The notes below the pieces were generated by a model. The model was given only the letters and a program-made list of their open reading frames with translations. It was not told the origin of the DNA and made no database searches. From Chloroflexota bacterium (lineage in GTDB: Bacteria > Chloroflexota > Dehalococcoidia > UBA3495), in the NCBI GenBank assembly GCA_022576105.1, contig JACZRM010000017.1:1-15550 (forward strand): a DNA stretch of 15,550 nt, read 5' to 3'. Of the stretch, positions 13,864 to 15,550 are shown piece after piece; within the stretch, counting starts at the first letter, position 1; every line of letters begins with the position of its first letter. A program made the position numbers and the translations under genes.

Positions 13864-14421
13864 ATGGCCAGACTACCCATAGCAACCAGAGACACGGTAC
13901 CCGCCAATCAACAAGCGGCCTTCGATGATATTTTTGGACAGAACGGTTCCGCGCCCCAGTACGGTCCGGGATCAGTCCTGGCCCACGTTCCAGAGTTATC
14001 CAAACTGGCGACGGCGCTGAATCAATATTTGCGCAACGATTCCAGCCTGTCCAAGAAAATTCAAGAGTTCACCATGCTGATTACCGCCCGGGAGATGGAC
14101 TGCCAGCACATTTGGAACGCTCACGCCGCCTCGGCCCGTCAGGCGGGCATGCGTGACGATATTGTTGACGACCTCCGTGAGGACAACGAGTTGGAAGACC
14201 TGGCCGCCGATGAAGAAGCGGCGGTCAATTACGCCCGCGCCATCATGCGAAACCATTACGCCAGTCGGGGTGCTTTCCAGGCGGCCATTGAGCAGTTTGG
14301 AGAGCAGGGATTGATTGAACTGACCATGCTCATCGGCAACTACAGTATGCTGGCCCTGGCCATCAACGCCTTCGATACCGATTTGCTGTCCGACCGTGAT
14401 GAGCCGCTGCTGCCGGTTTAG
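13864..14421 (+). CDS. Carboxymuconolactone decarboxylase family protein
   Basis: This 185-residue helical protein belongs to the CMD/AhpD-like family. The core runs SLSKKIQEFTMLITAREMDCQHIWNAHAASARQAGM (about residues 61-96), with Glu77, Cys80, His82 and His87. Only one cysteine is present where the AhpD peroxidase has a CxxC pair, so a thiol peroxidase is unlikely and a gamma-carboxymuconolactone decarboxylase-like or uncharacterised role is more likely. The N-terminal part (PANQQAAFDDIFGQNGSAPQ) and the C-terminal IELTMLIGNYSMLALAINAF are typical of this subgroup. A very strong AAAGGAGG ribosome site (13851-13858) precedes the ATG. It lies 56 bp after the RraA-family gene and is probably co-transcribed with it. 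Confidence 0.88.
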   Translation: MARLPIATRDTVPANQQAAFDDIFGQNGSAPQYGPGSVLAHVPELSKLATALNQYLRNDSSLSKKIQEFTMLITAREMDCQHIWNAHAASARQAGMRDDIVDDLREDNELEDLAADEEAAVNYARAIMRNHYASRGAFQAAIEQFGEQGLIELTMLIGNYSMLALAINAFDTDLLSDRDEPLLPV

Positions 14422-14470
14422 CCAGCGACCCCGCGCCAAGTTTGCCGGCCGATGGCTGTTAGCCTGGAAG

Positions 14471-14476
14471 TATAAT
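14471..14476 (+). promoter_or_regulatory. Candidate -10 box of the SRAP gene
   Basis: TATAAT is a full -10 match 45 bp ahead of the SRAP start, in the 100-bp gap after the CMD-family gene. The -35 at the normal distance does not match, so the call is weak. It suggests the SRAP gene may be transcribed on its own. Confidence 0.35.
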
Positions 14477-14521
14477 GAGGGAATAAGATCCGGGTAAGTT
14501 TCTGATTCAAAGGTCACAAGT

Positions 14522-15208
14522 ATGTGCGGTCGATACACCCTGAGCATCAGCCTGGCCGAGCTTCAGTTGAGGTTTTCCTTCCCGGCCGCCGACCTGGAGC
14601 ACCCCGAACGCTACAACATCGCGCCCACGCAGTCGGTGCTGACCGTGGTGAATCAAGGGCAGGAACAGAATCTGGCCGAGTACATGCGCTGGGGCCTGGT
14701 GCCCTCCTGGGCCAAGGACATCTCCATCGGCAGCCGGATGATTAACGCCCGGGCCGAAACCATAGTGGAAAAGCCCAGCTTCCGGCGCGCGCTGCAAAAG
14801 CGACGTTGTCTGGTGTTGAGCGACGGGTTTTACGAGTGGAAAAGGACCGGCAAGGATAAGCAGCCAATGTATATCGGGCTGGAATCCGGCCAGCCCTTCG
14901 GCATGGCGGGGCTGTGGGAAGCCTGGAAATCGCCCGATGGCGAATGGCTGCACTCCTGTACCATCATCACCACCCAGTCAAATGCCCTGATGGAGGAAAT
15001 TCACAACCGGATGCCGGTGATCTTGCCCCGGGAAAGCGAGCCGGTGTGGTTGGACCCTGGTGTCGATGACCCCAGCAGGCTGACCGACCTGCTGCAGCCT
15101 TACCCGGCCGACGCCATGACCGCCCGCCCGGTATCAGGTTTGGTGAACAACGCGCGCAACGATTTCCCTGAGTGCATCGCCCCGTTGGAAGACTCCCGGT
15201 TGGTCTAG
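14522..15208 (+). CDS. SRAP-domain protein (YedK/HMCES type), abasic-site DNA-protein crosslinker
   Basis: SRAP proteins shield abasic sites in single-stranded DNA by forming a covalent thiazolidine link from the cysteine after the initiator Met. The 228-residue protein has the whole active site: Cys2 in MCGRYTLS, NIAPTQ (32-37), Asn75 and Arg77 in NARAET, Glu105 in DGFYEW, and His161 in HNRMPVIL. Positions 2, 75, 77 and 105 coincide with those of E. coli YedK. The initiator Met must be removed to expose Cys2, so the start is fixed at 14522. A modest AAAGG site (14510-14514) precedes it by 7 nt. No SOS-like operator was recognised. The gene ends 52 bp before MITE-like copy B. Confidence 0.95.
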   Translation: MCGRYTLSISLAELQLRFSFPAADLEHPERYNIAPTQSVLTVVNQGQEQNLAEYMRWGLVPSWAKDISIGSRMINARAETIVEKPSFRRALQKRRCLVLSDGFYEWKRTGKDKQPMYIGLESGQPFGMAGLWEAWKSPDGEWLHSCTIITTQSNALMEEIHNRMPVILPRESEPVWLDPGVDDPSRLTDLLQPYPADAMTARPVSGLVNNARNDFPECIAPLEDSRLV

Positions 15209-15260
15209 CGGTTATGTGTGACTAGGATGTATCCCCGAGCTTAGTCCTCTCCCTTGATGC

Positions 15261-15465
15261 GCTTATTACACGACACTTTGTGGTGGGGCCTCATAATACC
15301 CCCTTCTCCCTCGATGGGAGAAGGCCGGGCCTGTCCTGAGCTCCGATTTCATCGAGAGTCCCGACAAAGTCGGACCTGTCGAAGGGATGAGGGTGATACC
15401 CCTCTCCTCAGTCCTCTCCCACCAGGGGCGAGGATGCCGTTAACTAAAACTGTCGTGTAATAAGC
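15261..15465 (+). mobile_element. MITE-like element, copy B (205 bp, perfect 15-bp terminal inverted repeats)
   Basis: The left end GCTTATTACACGACA (15261-15275) and right end TGTCGTGTAATAAGC (15451-15465) are perfect inverted complements. The interior is collinear with copy A (595-741), including the 9-bp hairpin (15302-15310 with 15316-15324), except for a 57-bp insertion. No open frame encodes a transposase. The right flank resumes with CTCCCACCAGGGG and the left flank ends in TAGTCCTCTCCC, so the element appears to sit inside another copy of the CTCTCCC...GGGG repeat. Perfect ends in this copy, against two mismatches in copy A, suggest B is the better preserved. Confidence 0.75.
15330..15386 (+). 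repeat. 57-bp insertion within MITE-like copy B
   Basis: This segment is absent from copy A at the junction 662/663. It starts CCTGTCCTGAGC, holds a bulged hairpin around GTCCCGACAAAGTCGGAC, and ends CTGTCGAAGGG, repeating the GGG that precedes it (a possible 3-bp target duplication). Its end shares wording with the repeat at 762-788, so a nested repeat insertion is likely. Confidence 0.6.
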
Positions 15466-15550
15466 TCCCACCAGGGGAGGGAGAACCTGATGCAAGCAAC
15501 TTTTAATCAGCGAGACCATCACCACCCAATGGCATAGCCATCGTAGCGGG
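15466..15550. other. Right-edge non-coding stretch
   Basis: After the element come CTCCCACCAGGGGAGGG (15466-15482) and about 65 bp in which I see no gene. A 15-codon frame at about 15490-15537 has no good ribosome site and is not called. Confidence 0.4.

Noticed and set aside
15490..15537. 15-codon frame at the right edge
   Set aside because: It is very short, begins inside repeat-flanking DNA and has no proper ribosome site.
1..15550. CRISPR array, tRNA, rRNA, prophage or defence genes
   Set aside because: I looked for regularly spaced repeats, tRNA-like cloverleaf ends and phage or defence motifs and saw none. The repeats present are dispersed palindromes.

Overview
The window reads as a chromosomal segment of a free-living bacterium with fairly high GC. 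It has closely packed biosynthetic genes, frequent TTG starts, sigma70-like promoters, and intergenic spacers filled with short repeat elements. The mix of an ilvB-ilvN-ilvC-leuA cluster under a T-box, a two-knuckle (archaeal-type) MetRS, and RraA and carboxymuconolactone-decarboxylase paralogues suits Chloroflexota, possibly the Dehalococcoidia/SAR202 side. That placement is inference from gene content, not proof.

Region 1 (1-4566, minus strand) makes branched-chain amino acids. A consensus-like promoter (4566-4538) drives a leucine-type T-box leader (about 4531-4266, specifier CTC) ending in a 12-bp terminator hairpin. It is followed by ilvB, ilvN (ATGA overlap), ilvC and, after a 562-bp spacer, the 5' part of leuA, which runs off the left edge. 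That spacer holds a 45-codon reading frame with a perfect AGGAGG ribosome site just ahead of leuA, and a MITE-like element (595-741) with 15-bp terminal inverted repeats.

Region 2 (4588-5623) holds a DUF2283 gene (+), a small tail-anchored membrane protein gene (-), repeats and two candidate promoters.

Region 3 (5624-8313, +) is metG followed 17 bp later by a long-chain polyprenyl diphosphate synthase. Region 4 (8317-12737, -) carries tyrA, gmk and lipA as a likely operon, then a YtcJ-type amidohydrolase that meets the prenyl synthase gene tail to tail with 3 bp between them.

Region 5 (13030-15208, +) has an RraA-family aldolase/decarboxylase, a carboxymuconolactone-decarboxylase-family gene and a SRAP (YedK/HMCES-type) gene with an intact active site. 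A second copy of the MITE-like element (15261-15465), carrying a 57-bp internal insertion, follows it. The two copies lie in the same orientation about 14.5 kb apart and are about 96% identical outside the insertion.

Most genes are housekeeping. The parts worth a second look are the two-layer leader control of the ilv/leu cluster (T-box plus a possible leuA leader peptide), the paired nested MITE-like elements, and the RraA-CMD gene pair.
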